Assembly (NCBI GenBank): GCA_028866595.1
Contig: JAGWHV010000034.1
Span: 1-8,225, forward strand
DNA: 8,225 nucleotides
Origin: Patescibacteria group bacterium
GTDB taxonomy: Bacteria; Patescibacteriota; Minisyncoccia; Phycocordibacterales; UBA6065
Reading direction: 5' to 3'
The notes under the pieces are model-generated. The model was given only the letters and a program-made list of their open reading frames with translations, had not been told where the DNA came from and did no database searches. This document shows, in pieces, positions 1 through 5,820 of this stretch (position 1 is its first letter; every line of letters begins with the position of its first letter). The position numbers and the translations under genes were made by a program.

Positions 1-1
1 C

Positions 2-694
2 ATCATCCACGAGCGCAAGGCGAATGGCCGGTTCAAGTCGCTGTCGGATTTCTTGACCCGCATCAAAGATAGGAACTTGAACAAGAAATCGCTCGAGGCG
101 CTCATCAAATGCGGCGCGCTCGACGAATTCGCCGACCGCACCGCCATGTACGGCAACATCGACACATTGCTCGAATACAACAAAGAGAAAGCCCGCGACG
201 GCGGCGCCCAGGACTCGCTCTTCGGCGGCCATGCCGCGTTCGCCGGCCACGACGAGATCAGGCTCGAGACCGTCGCCCCTGTCACCCAGCACGAGAAGCT
301 CCTGTGGGAAAAAGAGCTCCTCGGCCTGTACATATCCGGCCATCCGCTCGACAAATATCGGGACGTCCTCGAAAAGCGACCGCTCAATATCGCGAGCGTG
401 CGAGCAAAAGCCCAGCGTGAGCTCGAGACGACCCAGAAAGTAAAAGACGATATGGTCGTCATCGGCGGCATCATCGAGGACGCCCGGACCATCCGTACGA
501 AAAATAACGAGGAGATGTGCTTCATCCGCATGGCGGACCTCACCGGCTCGATCGAGGCGGTCGTCTTTCCCCGCACATATACTCGTTTCAAGTCGATCAT
601 CGCCCCGGAAAAATGCATCGCCCTCAAAGCCAAAGTCTCTGAACGAAACGGCGAGATATCCCTCATCGCCGACAACTTCATGGCGCTCGCCTAG
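2..694 (+). CDS. dnaE: DNA polymerase III alpha subunit, C-terminal part (partial)
   Basis: This is the 3' end of the replicative polymerase catalytic subunit; the gene begins before the window and is open from base 2 to the TAG at 692-694. The visible part starts after the polymerase active site. It has a helix-hairpin-helix-type segment (IKDRNLNKKSLEALIKCGAL) of the alpha-subunit fingers/thumb region. The conserved LLGLYISGHPLDKY segment lies near the middle. An OB-fold follows (about the last 80 residues, from MVVIGGII through MADLTGSIEAVVFP), known in the family to contact single-stranded DNA. The protein ends soon after the OB-fold, so the long tau-binding tail of E. coli DnaE is absent; shorter C-termini are common outside Proteobacteria. 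No intrinsic terminator follows the stop directly; the next strong one is at 957-987. Family assignment is firm; the dnaE symbol rests on domain order, since PolC has a different layout. Confidence 0.93.
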   Translation: MIHERKANGRFKSLSDFLTRIKDRNLNKKSLEALIKCGALDEFADRTAMYGNIDTLLEYNKEKARDGGAQDSLFGGHAAFAGHDEIRLETVAPVTQHEKLLWEKELLGLYISGHPLDKYRDVLEKRPLNIASVRAKAQRELETTQKVKDDMVVIGGIIEDARTIRTKNNEEMCFIRMADLTGSIEAVVFPRTYTRFKSIIAPEKCIALKAKVSERNGEISLIADNFMALA

Positions 695-701
695 GATGTG
701 T

Positions 702-709
702 GCGATAAT
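702..709 (+). promoter_or_regulatory. Candidate extended -10 promoter for RNA 1
   Basis: TGCGATAAT reads as an extended -10 element (TG-N-GATAAT) ten bases after the dnaE stop. No good -35 is seen upstream, as is usual for extended -10 promoters. The predicted start is near 716, just before the first hairpins of the RNA candidate. This is a motif match only. Confidence 0.35.
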
Positions 710-715
710 CGAGAC

Positions 716-987
716 GACGTACGTTCTTCTTGTAGGAAGCTCTCCGGATAGCCCGGACGAGCTAGGGATATCGAGGAAACATCTCGCACGAGAGAAACCC
801 TGGTCTAGATGATGTCTGCTTTGCAGAAAAGTTGCGGTCCGCGTAGCGCGTCATGGAGCCCAGTCCAGCTCCTCTCGACCGGATAAGCTCGATTCCGCCG
901 GTAGGCCTGGAACCGGCAAAGAATGCGATCAGAGCCGCGCAAGGCCGAGGATCGCTGGCCCCGACGACGAGTCGGGGCCTTCTCTTT
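716..987 (+). ncRNA. Candidate structured RNA 1, unassigned
   Basis: This 270-base stretch has no plausible protein gene but many local helices. AGCTC-TCCGG (738-747) pairs with CCGGA-GAGCT (753-763) around a 5-base loop with one bulged C. TCTGC/GCAGA forms around 805-817. GCCGGT (897-902) pairs with ACCGGC (912-917), and GCGATC (925-930) pairs with GATCGC (950-955) enclosing a GCC/GGC helix. The stretch ends in a strong intrinsic terminator and starts near an extended -10. I compared it with RNase P RNA, tmRNA, SRP RNA and 6S RNA and found no full set of their conserved elements. It may instead be a structured 3' UTR of dnaE. Without an alignment, covariation cannot be judged. Confidence 0.4.
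957..987 (+). terminator. Intrinsic terminator after RNA 1
   Basis: GGCCCCGAC (957-965) pairs perfectly with GTCGGGGCC (971-979) around the loop GACGA. It is followed by the pyrimidine-rich tail TTCTCTTT. The 9-bp GC-rich stem makes this a convincing terminator for RNA 1 and perhaps also for dnaE read-through. Confidence 0.75.
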
Positions 988-995
988 CGCGCGCA

Positions 996-1023
996 TTGCA
1001 AAATGACGCCGCATGAGTATAGT
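996..1023 (+). promoter_or_regulatory. Candidate sigma-70-type promoter for RNA 2
   Basis: TTGCAA (996-1001) and TATAGT (1018-1023) are separated by 16 bp. The predicted start, near 1029-1031, coincides with the 5' strand of the helix that closes RNA 2. This agreement supports both calls. Confidence 0.5.
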
Positions 1024-1028
1024 TACCT

Positions 1029-1256
1029 GCGGATGGGAATCGATACGTCGGCTTCCTGCAGTCGATGCCTCAAGCCCAAAGCCCGCGAGCAAAAACATAC
1101 TCGACGGGACGGGGCATCCTCGGTAACGAGGGGGTAGGGTTAACCCCTAGATAAAGCACTCTAGGTAAGCGCCCGTCCGCTCACGCCGTTCATCCGCTCC
1201 AAAGGGTGCAAAGCAGGATTGCCGGGGTCGCGCATGCGCGACCCCGGCCTTTGCTT
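1029..1256 (+). ncRNA. Candidate structured RNA 2, unassigned
   Basis: The predicted 5' end GCGGATG (1029-1035) pairs over 7 bp with CATCCGC (1191-1197), closing a roughly 170-base domain. Inside it, CCCGCGAG (1082-1089) pairs with CTCG-A-CGGG (1100-1108). CCTCG (1118-1122) and CGAGG (1127-1131) form a hairpin with the GNRA tetraloop GUAA. CCTAGA (1146-1151) pairs with TCTAGG (1160-1165). GGACGGG (1107-1113) can pair with CCCGTCC (1172-1178), partly competing with the first inner hairpin. A strong terminator follows. The multibranched layout does not fit 6S or small SRP RNA, and there is no tRNA-like end as in tmRNA. The stretch has no plausible protein gene. The class is unknown to me. Confidence 0.45.
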
Positions 1257-1258
1257 TC
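1221..1258 (+). terminator. Intrinsic terminator after RNA 2
   Basis: A 28-base perfect palindrome (1221-1248, arms beginning GCCGGGGTCGCG) is followed by CTTTGCTTTCT. Upstream GCAAAG (1208-1213) can add an outer helix with CTTTGC (1249-1254). The T-rich tail also contains the -35 of the next promoter, so RNA 2 ends where the thrS leader promoter begins. Confidence 0.7.
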
Positions 1259-1279
1259 TGTGGCTAAGCGCGCTATCCT
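1251..1279 (+). promoter_or_regulatory. Candidate promoter of the thrS leader
   Basis: TTGCTT (1251-1256) and TATCCT (1274-1279) are spaced by 17 bp. The predicted transcript start is about 1285-1287, exactly at the 5' strand of the T-box basal helix. This leaves a leader of only about 196 bases before the thrS start. Confidence 0.55.
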
Positions 1280-1285
1280 ATGAAG

Positions 1286-1475
1286 GCAGAGATTGCTCCG
1301 GCTACCGACCGGAGGAGCGCGGAAAACGCCGCGGCAAAGGACCTAATCTGCGACACAATCAAATGAAAAGCGCCCGGCGGCAATCCGTCCGGGAATCTCG
1401 GTGGAACCGCGGTCAAAGATCGCCCGAGCAAGCGCATGACATACGTCGTGCCATTGCTCGGGCGCTTTAATTTAT
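1286..1475 (+). promoter_or_regulatory. T-box riboswitch controlling thrS
   Basis: This leader should sense uncharged threonyl-tRNA and permit read-through into thrS. The T-box core CGGTGGAACCGCGG (1400-1413) is near canonical. CTCGG (1397-1401) pairs with CCGAG (1424-1428) and GCGG (1409-1412) with TCGC (1420-1423), flanking the 7-base bulge UGGAACC that binds the tRNA acceptor end. A competing terminator shares the 3' strand. Upstream, CCCGG-CGG / CCG-U-CCGGG (1373-1393) makes a Stem III-like hairpin. The 5' part is short: GCAGAgATT (1286-1294) pairs with AATCTGC (1345-1351). It encloses CTCCGG/CCGGAG (1296-1314), whose 7-base loop CUACCGA carries ACC followed by a purine, a threonine specifier. 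A second hairpin lies at 1318-1333. UGGA in the bulge predicts a U discriminator base on the cognate tRNA. The T-box call is firm; the specifier position is inference. Confidence 0.9.
1421..1472 (+). terminator. T-box-regulated terminator upstream of thrS
   Basis: CGCCCGAGCAA (1421-1431) pairs with TTGCTCGGGCG (1454-1464) over 11 bp. An inner helix, GCATGAC/GTCGTGC with one G-U pair, caps it with the loop ATAC. A weak U-rich tail (TTTAATTT) follows. The 5' strand includes the 3' strand of the antiterminator, so the two structures are mutually exclusive. Confidence 0.88.
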
Positions 1476-1481
1476 AATCCC

Positions 1482-3251
1482 ATGACTTCTTCAATCGAAC
1501 AGATCAGACACTCTTTCGCCCACCTCCTCGCTGCGGCTATAGGCGAGCTCTACCCAGGCGCAAAAAATACGATAGGCCCCGCCATTGAGAACGGCTTCTA
1601 CTATGATTTCGAATTTCCCGCGGGCAAAGATGGAAAATCTGCCGCGCCATCGGACAAAGACTTCGTCGCGATCGAGAAAGCGATGCGGAAGATCCTCGCA
1701 GATTGGCAAAAGAAGTCGGTGAAATTTGAGGAGACTGTCGCCTCCCCCGCCGAAGCGAAAAAACGTTTCGCCGACAATCCCTACAAGCTCGAGCTCATCG
1801 ACGACATCATCAAAAAAGGCGAGGAGGTCACGCTCTACCAGTCCGGCGATTTCATCGACCTCTGCCGCGGCGGCCATGCCGATGTCGCCGATATGAAGGC
1901 CGATGCGTTCAAGATCGACCGCGTCGCCGGCGCATATTGGCGCGGCGATGAGAAGAATACGATGCTCACTCGCATATACGGCCTCGCATTCTCTTCAAAA
2001 GCCGAGCTCGAAGCATACGAGAAACAAATCGAAGAGGCCAAAAAGCGCGATCACAAGAAGCTCGGCCGCGAGCTCGGATTGTTCGTCTTTTCCGACCTCG
2101 TCGGCGCCGGCCTGCCGCTCTGGACGCCGAAAGGCACGATGATCCGAAATCTCCTCGACGAATACGTCTGGAGCATGCGCCGCGAGCATGGGTATGAGCG
2201 CGTCACCATCCCCCACATCACTAAAAAAGCCCTCTACGAGACGTCAGGCCACTGGAAAAAATATGCGGACGACTTGTTCAAGATAAAATCGCGCGAAGGT
2301 CACGAGTACGCTCTCAAGCCGATGAACTGTCCCCATCACACCCAGATATTCGCGAGCGAGCCGCGGAGCTACCGCGATATGCCCCAGCGTTACTGCGAGA
2401 CGACCGCCGTCTATCGCGACGAGCAGTCAGGCGAGCTCTCCGGCCTCTCACGCGTCCTCGGTTTTTCCCAGGACGACGCCCACGTATTCTGCCGCGAGAA
2501 TCAGCTCGAGCAGGAGATCTTCATCATCTGGGATATCATCGACCGATTCTACAAGACGTTCGGCTTTGACGATATACAAGTGCGATTCTCCCGCCACGAC
2601 CCAACCCAGATAGAGAAATATCTCGGCACCGAGGATGTCTGGAAAAAAGCCGAATCTGCTATCAGGAGCTTGCTCGAAAAGCGCGGCGTCGCGGCGATCG
2701 ACGGCCTAGGCGAAGCCGCTTTCTATGGGCCAAAAATCGATTTTATCGCTCGCGATTCGCTCGGCCGGACGCTCCAGGTCGCGACTATCCAGCTCGATTT
2801 CAACATGCCGGAACGATTCGGCCTCGAATGCACGAATGAAAAAGGCCTCAAGGAGCAAATCGTCATGATCCATTGCGCCATCATGGGTTCGATCGAGCGC
2901 TTCATGGCTACCCTTCTCGAGCATACTGGCGGCAATCTGCCGCTTTGGCTCGCGCCTATCCAGGTCAAGATCGCTCCCGTCCGCGAGTCGAATCACGAGC
3001 GCGCCCGCGAGCTAGGCACGCTCCTTGCCCAGGCCGGCTTGCGCGTCGACGCTGACACGAGCGACACCGGCTTCGGCAAAAAAGTCCGCGAAGCTAAAGA
3101 CCAGAAGATCCCCTACACCATCGTCATCGGCGACAAAGACATGGAAAAAGGCGTCGTCACCCTCGAATCCCGCGACCGCGGCAAAATCGGCGAAATGAAA
3201 GCGGAGGATGTCGTGGATATGCTCGTAAAAGAAGTAGAAGACAAGAAATAG
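1482..3251 (+). CDS. thrS: Threonyl-tRNA synthetase, lacking the TGS domain
   Basis: This class II synthetase attaches threonine to tRNA-Thr in the cytoplasm. At 589 residues it is about 50 shorter than E. coli ThrRS because it starts directly in the N2 editing domain, without the N-terminal TGS domain. Editing-site signatures are present: HSFAH (His10, His14) and LCRGGH (Cys128, His132). The catalytic zinc ligands are Cys283 (in MNCPHH), His334 (in QDDAH) and His464. Motif 2 is YRDEQSGELSGLSRVLGF with Arg312; motif 3 contains Arg473 in GSIERF. The anticodon-binding domain covers about 495-589. The second Arg of the usual RVRGF is Leu here (residue 326). The ATG lies 17 bases after the T-box terminator stem and has no recognisable Shine-Dalgarno. 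An upstream start would lie inside the terminator. Expression is presumably T-box controlled. Confidence 0.97.
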   Translation: MTSSIEQIRHSFAHLLAAAIGELYPGAKNTIGPAIENGFYYDFEFPAGKDGKSAAPSDKDFVAIEKAMRKILADWQKKSVKFEETVASPAEAKKRFADNPYKLELIDDIIKKGEEVTLYQSGDFIDLCRGGHADVADMKADAFKIDRVAGAYWRGDEKNTMLTRIYGLAFSSKAELEAYEKQIEEAKKRDHKKLGRELGLFVFSDLVGAGLPLWTPKGTMIRNLLDEYVWSMRREHGYERVTIPHITKKALYETSGHWKKYADDLFKIKSREGHEYALKPMNCPHHTQIFASEPRSYRDMPQRYCETTAVYRDEQSGELSGLSRVLGFSQDDAHVFCRENQLEQEIFIIWDIIDRFYKTFGFDDIQVRFSRHDPTQIEKYLGTEDVWKKAESAIRSLLEKRGVAAIDGLGEAAFYGPKIDFIARDSLGRTLQVATIQLDFNMPERFGLECTNEKGLKEQIVMIHCAIMGSIERFMATLLEHTGGNLPLWLAPIQVKIAPVRESNHERARELGTLLAQAGLRVDADTSDTGFGKKVREAKDQKIPYTIVIGDKDMEKGVVTLESRDRGKIGEMKAEDVVDMLVKEVEDKK

Positions 3252-3252
3252 G

Positions 3253-3284
3253 AAATAAAAAGCTCTGTCTGGATAGACAGAGCT
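3253..3284 (-). terminator. Intrinsic terminator of the minus-strand 450-residue gene
   Basis: AGCTCTGTCT (3261-3270) and AGACAGAGCT (3275-3284) form a 10-bp stem with a 4-base loop. Read on the minus strand, the hairpin starts 4 bases after the stop of the 450-residue gene and is followed by TTTTTATTTCC. On the plus strand the flank is not T-rich, so it probably terminates thrS poorly. Confidence 0.85.
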
Positions 3285-3288
3285 CGTG

Positions 3289-4641
3289 CTAGGACAGCAC
3301 CTTGGCATACCGCTCGAGGTAGGCGTTGGCGCGGTCGCCGAACACTTTCCGGATGCGGTTCTCGAAGTGGGGCCGGAAGCGGCCGCTCGCCCGGGAGAGC
3401 GCGGCACGCATCTGGGCTCCCAGCTTCTTGCTGTAATAGCCAAAGGTCGTGGTCAGGAGATCTTTCCACTCCTTCGGCCATGACCCATTGCTGTGGGACT
3501 TGAGCTCGAGAGCATGGATCTGCCACTCGACCTGTTCGTGGTCTGGGAGGTCCTCCCACGTCTTCTTCCTCACGCGCGGGACCCGGTGCCGAACAGTCGC
3601 CGGAGCATGATGCGCCGGGACGGTCGCGAGCACGGTGACAGCGGTCGGCTGGGCGCCGTTGATAGCCGAGAGGAGGACGTCGAGCCGCTGGCTTTTCGCC
3701 ATGAGCTCTTCGTATTCAGCCTGTTCGGCGCCACCGAGCGCTTGCGCGATAGCGGCGAGTTTCGACTGCGAGTTCGTGTTCATGTGCATGGTCGGAAGAT
3801 CTTGGCGAGGTAGGTTTTTCACCACCTCCTGAAAGTCGCCACCGCTCGAGAAGAAGAGCGGGCTTTCAGCCCACGCTCGAGCGAATCCCGTGAACGATGG
3901 GGCGCCGCGGCCCTTTCCGAAGCGGAAGAAATACGTCCGCATCCGACAGGGATTACCGCTGTACCTGCTCACGTAGACGTAGCGTACGATCGATTCTGGC
4001 ACCCAGTGAGCACCGGAAGCGAAGAGAAGCTCCGCGATCTCGACCATAAGACCGAATTCGCGACGCGCCCCTTTTTCCGGATCAAACGGCTTGATGAAGG
4101 AAGGCGCATCCCGATTCACCGGAATGAGTTCCTGCATCGACTCGAGCTCTGCGTAGATAGCTCGCGCTGTTCTGCCAAAGAGCTTCTTGCCGCGAGAGTG
4201 GAAATCGGGCCACTGTTCGAGCGCCAAGTTGCGCCGAGAGTCCGCGACCGTCACTGCGAGACAGCGACCAGTACCCCGAAACACGAGCGGCAATACCGGC
4301 TCGAAGTCGGCGGCTGCTTCATTAGAAAGCGTGCCGCAGAGATCGAGATGGCAACAGTCGACGTATGCATTCTCCCTGCCGTGACCGGCGAGGATATCAG
4401 CGAACGTCCGGAGCTGATTATGGACCCGATACCGCAGATCACTGATGAGCGTAGTACCTCGCGTGCGGCTGCGCTCGATGAGCCAGCCGTTCGACGGAGG
4501 TATGCCGAACTCCTGCCAGACCCGCGGCTCGATCCCCTGTCCGCCGAGAGTCGCGAATCGCGCGTCCTTGAGAGGCGTGTAGCACGAGACGAACTTCATG
4601 AGCAAACGGACGATATCCGCTTTAAGGCTTTTGCTGTTCAT
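3289..4641 (-). CDS. Uncharacterised protein with methyltransferase-like N-terminal domain
   Basis: I do not recognise this 450-residue protein as a named family. The N-terminal part (about 25-140) has the pattern of a class I Rossmann methyltransferase. There is a glycine-rich loop RFATLGGQGIE (28-38) and an acidic residue closing the second strand in WLIERS (Glu56). A motif-IV-like YVDCCHLDLCGT (93-104) resembles the DLDPxG strand of TRM1-type RNA methyltransferases. A hydrophobic strand CLAVTVADSRR (127-137) follows. The middle (about 195-270) is rich in aromatics and arginines (YVYVSRYSG, RMRTYFFRF). Residues 340-360 form a basic linker. The C-terminal 90 residues are Trp/Lys/Arg-rich (TWEDLPDHEQVEWQIHALE), perhaps a nucleic-acid-binding module. 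A TTGACT promoter 18 bases ahead and a strong terminator behind make it a single-gene transcript, divergent from the coiled-coil gene. SAM binding is inferred from pattern only. Confidence 0.75.
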   Translation of the reverse strand: MNSKSLKADIVRLLMKFVSCYTPLKDARFATLGGQGIEPRVWQEFGIPPSNGWLIERSRTRGTTLISDLRYRVHNQLRTFADILAGHGRENAYVDCCHLDLCGTLSNEAAADFEPVLPLVFRGTGRCLAVTVADSRRNLALEQWPDFHSRGKKLFGRTARAIYAELESMQELIPVNRDAPSFIKPFDPEKGARREFGLMVEIAELLFASGAHWVPESIVRYVYVSRYSGNPCRMRTYFFRFGKGRGAPSFTGFARAWAESPLFFSSGGDFQEVVKNLPRQDLPTMHMNTNSQSKLAAIAQALGGAEQAEYEELMAKSQRLDVLLSAINGAQPTAVTVLATVPAHHAPATVRHRVPRVRKKTWEDLPDHEQVEWQIHALELKSHSNGSWPKEWKDLLTTTFGYYSKKLGAQMRAALSRASGRFRPHFENRIRKVFGDRANAYLERYAKVLS

Positions 4642-4664
4642 GTCGATTTGCTTTCCTGTCCCTC

Positions 4665-4692
4665 CTTCTACCAGAAAAGATTAAAAAGTCAA
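4665..4692 (-). promoter_or_regulatory. Promoter of the methyltransferase-like gene
   Basis: On the minus strand TTGACT (4692-4687) and TAGAAG (4670-4665) are separated by 16 bp. The predicted start is about 4658, giving a leader of about 17 bases that contains AGGAAAG as a weak ribosome-binding site. Confidence 0.55.
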
Positions 4693-4701
4693 TAGAGGCC
4701 G

Positions 4702-4730
4702 TTGACATCGGGTCAGGCTTGATGTAGTGT
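4702..4730 (+). promoter_or_regulatory. Promoter of the 242-residue helical protein gene
   Basis: Consensus TTGACA (4702-4707) and TAGTGT (4725-4730) are spaced by 17 bp. The predicted start is near 4737, leaving a 16-base leader before the GTG start. Its -35 is 9 bp from the oppositely oriented -35 at 4687-4692. Confidence 0.65.
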
Positions 4731-4741
4731 CGGGACAAAAC

Positions 4742-4764
4742 GAAAGTACTTTGTGAACTCGAAC
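4742..4764 (+). promoter_or_regulatory. Leader element shared with the HTH-ATPase operon
   Basis: GAAAGTACTTT followed by GTG and AACTC-G-AAC is the plus-strand copy of the element at 7643-7665. It spans the GTG start codon and includes the 10-base palindrome AAAGTACTTT, so a bound factor could block initiation of translation or early transcription. Confidence 0.4.
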
Positions 4765-5481
4765 AAGCAACATCCACAGAATGCCTCCTCGAGCCAAGCG
4801 GCTCAAGGAGACGAAAAGGACGTCATCGCCGCAGTGCTCTACGCTCTCGAAGAGCTTCGAGCGAACCTCGAGCTCGGTATCCTTGGTTCAGATGGCCGCG
4901 CGACAGTCATCCAAGGAGTCGTCGCCATCCTCGAGAATATCGCTCACGGAGCGAGCGGCGGCGCCGTCTCGATCAGCACAGACGGCCTCACCAAGACGCT
5001 CGAGGCGCTCGGTAAGGCGAATGCGACCCGCATCGCCGAGATCGAAGCGCGAGCAAATCGGATCAAGACCGATTTCGAAGCTTTGAGGAAGCGACAATTC
5101 GTCGCCAGAACAGCCGGCTCCAAGAGCATCGCCGATATCGATCGGATCATCAAGAACCGGCTCGAAAGGTACGAATCGGCTCAAGCGATCCTGAACGGCA
5201 CGGAGCAGAACGGCTATGTCGGCCTCCTGGCAAGACGGGACCAGTTCACCGAGGAGCTCAAGATGCTCCGCCAGGGAGTCTCAAAAGACGAGGGCTCGAC
5301 TATCGACAGCCAGAAGCTCGCATGCCAGAAGAAGCTCCGGTTCGTCACCGAGAGCATTGAGCTCCAAGAAGCCGTCTGCAAGGAACTTGACGCTGACATG
5401 GAGACGCTCCGGACGTACAAGAACGCCCGTCAGATCGTCGAAGTGGGCATTCCCCCTGCCCTGCTTGAAGAGCCAAAATAA
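4753..5481 (+). CDS. Uncharacterised helical / coiled-coil protein
   Basis: This 242-residue protein is of no family I recognise. The first 20 residues are polar and Ser/Gln/Asn-rich. Residues about 22-65 look like two amphipathic helices (VIAAVLYALEELRANLELG and TVIQGVVAILENIA). From about 80 to 230 the sequence is almost entirely charged heptad-like helix (IAEIEARANRIKTDFEALRK, IDRIIKNRLERYESAQAIL, and later segments), which suggests an antiparallel coiled coil. It has no signal peptide, membrane segment or catalytic motif. The GTG start fits the promoter, with a 16-base leader and only a weak GAAAG as ribosome site; the next methionine is far downstream. The gene is monocistronic, converges on the ATPase operon, and ends at a shared bidirectional terminator. 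It may be a structural partner of its neighbours, which is inference from context only. Confidence 0.75.
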   Translation: MNSNKQHPQNASSSQAAQGDEKDVIAAVLYALEELRANLELGILGSDGRATVIQGVVAILENIAHGASGGAVSISTDGLTKTLEALGKANATRIAEIEARANRIKTDFEALRKRQFVARTAGSKSIADIDRIIKNRLERYESAQAILNGTEQNGYVGLLARRDQFTEELKMLRQGVSKDEGSTIDSQKLACQKKLRFVTESIELQEAVCKELDADMETLRTYKNARQIVEVGIPPALLEEPK

Positions 5482-5515
5482 AAGCCCTCGAGGTTAAACC
5501 TCGAGGGCGTTTTCT
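5475..5515. terminator. Bidirectional terminator between convergent genes
   Basis: GCCCTCGAGGTT (5484-5495) and AACCTCGAGGGC (5497-5508) are perfect 12-bp arms. An A-tract lies on the left (AAAATAAAA) and a T-tract on the right (TTTT), so it works in both directions. It fills nearly all of the 32 bases between the TAA of the helical protein gene and the TAG of the minus-strand frame. Confidence 0.9.
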
Positions 5516-5756
5516 ATTTCTTGCTCTTACCACCGCCACTGAACTCGGAACGGATCTCGTTCGCAAAGTTCACAGCTTCATGCACGACGCCGTTCTTCTC
5601 GGAGAGACCGATGGCGTTAAGGATCTGCATCAGACAGTGCTCGCGCTCTGCCTGCTTGGAATCCGGCATCGCCTCGTATGATCCGTTGACGTTAAGCATG
5701 ATGACGCTCGAGTCGACCGGGTTGGCTTTGGCGAACGTGAATGGGCCGAGAGACAT
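5514..5756 (-). CDS. Probable C-terminal domain of the GHKL ATPase, beyond an in-frame UGA
   Basis: The 80 codons from the only available ATG (5756) are in the same frame as the ATPase and are separated from it by its UGA and 25 stop-free codons. Those 25 codons also look coding: a Gly/Arg linker (RPGGGKSRTRQ), then AVIKVRNKTYRLHY leading into MSLGPF. The ATG therefore falls inside an apparent beta strand and has no Shine-Dalgarno; no ATG, GTG or TTG lies between it and the UGA. The rest reads VDSSVIMLNVNGSYEAM (about 15-31), then a helical segment (REHCLMQILNAIG) and a Lys/Gly-rich tail. This fits the C-terminal domain of a 497-residue ATPase that is split by a nonsense codon, read through, or affected by a sequence error. 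Independent translation as an 80-residue protein is the less likely alternative. Confidence 0.55.
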   Translation of the reverse strand: MSLGPFTFAKANPVDSSVIMLNVNGSYEAMPDSKQAEREHCLMQILNAIGLSEKNGVVHEAVNFANEIRSEFSGGGKSKK

Positions 5757-5820
5757 GTAGTGCAGCCGGTAGGTCTTGTTACGGACCTTGATGACTGCCT
5801 GCCGTGTACGGCTCTTGCCG

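Noticed and set aside
800..840. Resemblance of the CTAGATGATG...GCAGAAA stretch to the conserved 3' region of RNase P RNA
   Set aside because: The paired P4 element (GAGGAAAGTCC type) and the roughly 250 bases normally separating the two are absent, so the resemblance is probably chance.
762..1137. Short open frames on both strands in the dnaE-thrS interval
   Set aside because: They are Arg-rich, lack ribosome sites, and overlap strong hairpins and terminators; RNA structure explains the region better.
1473..1478. TATAAT just before thrS as a promoter for a leaderless mRNA
   Set aside because: The nearest -35-like TTGCTC leaves only 13 bp of spacer, the start would fall within the ATG, and the T-box shows transcription comes from upstream. 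The A/T-rich terminator tail explains the match.
4006..4695. 229-codon open frame on the plus strand opposite the methyltransferase-like gene
   Set aside because: It runs through the divergent promoter region, has no ribosome site and a highly charged unstructured composition. The minus-strand gene has a matching promoter and terminator.
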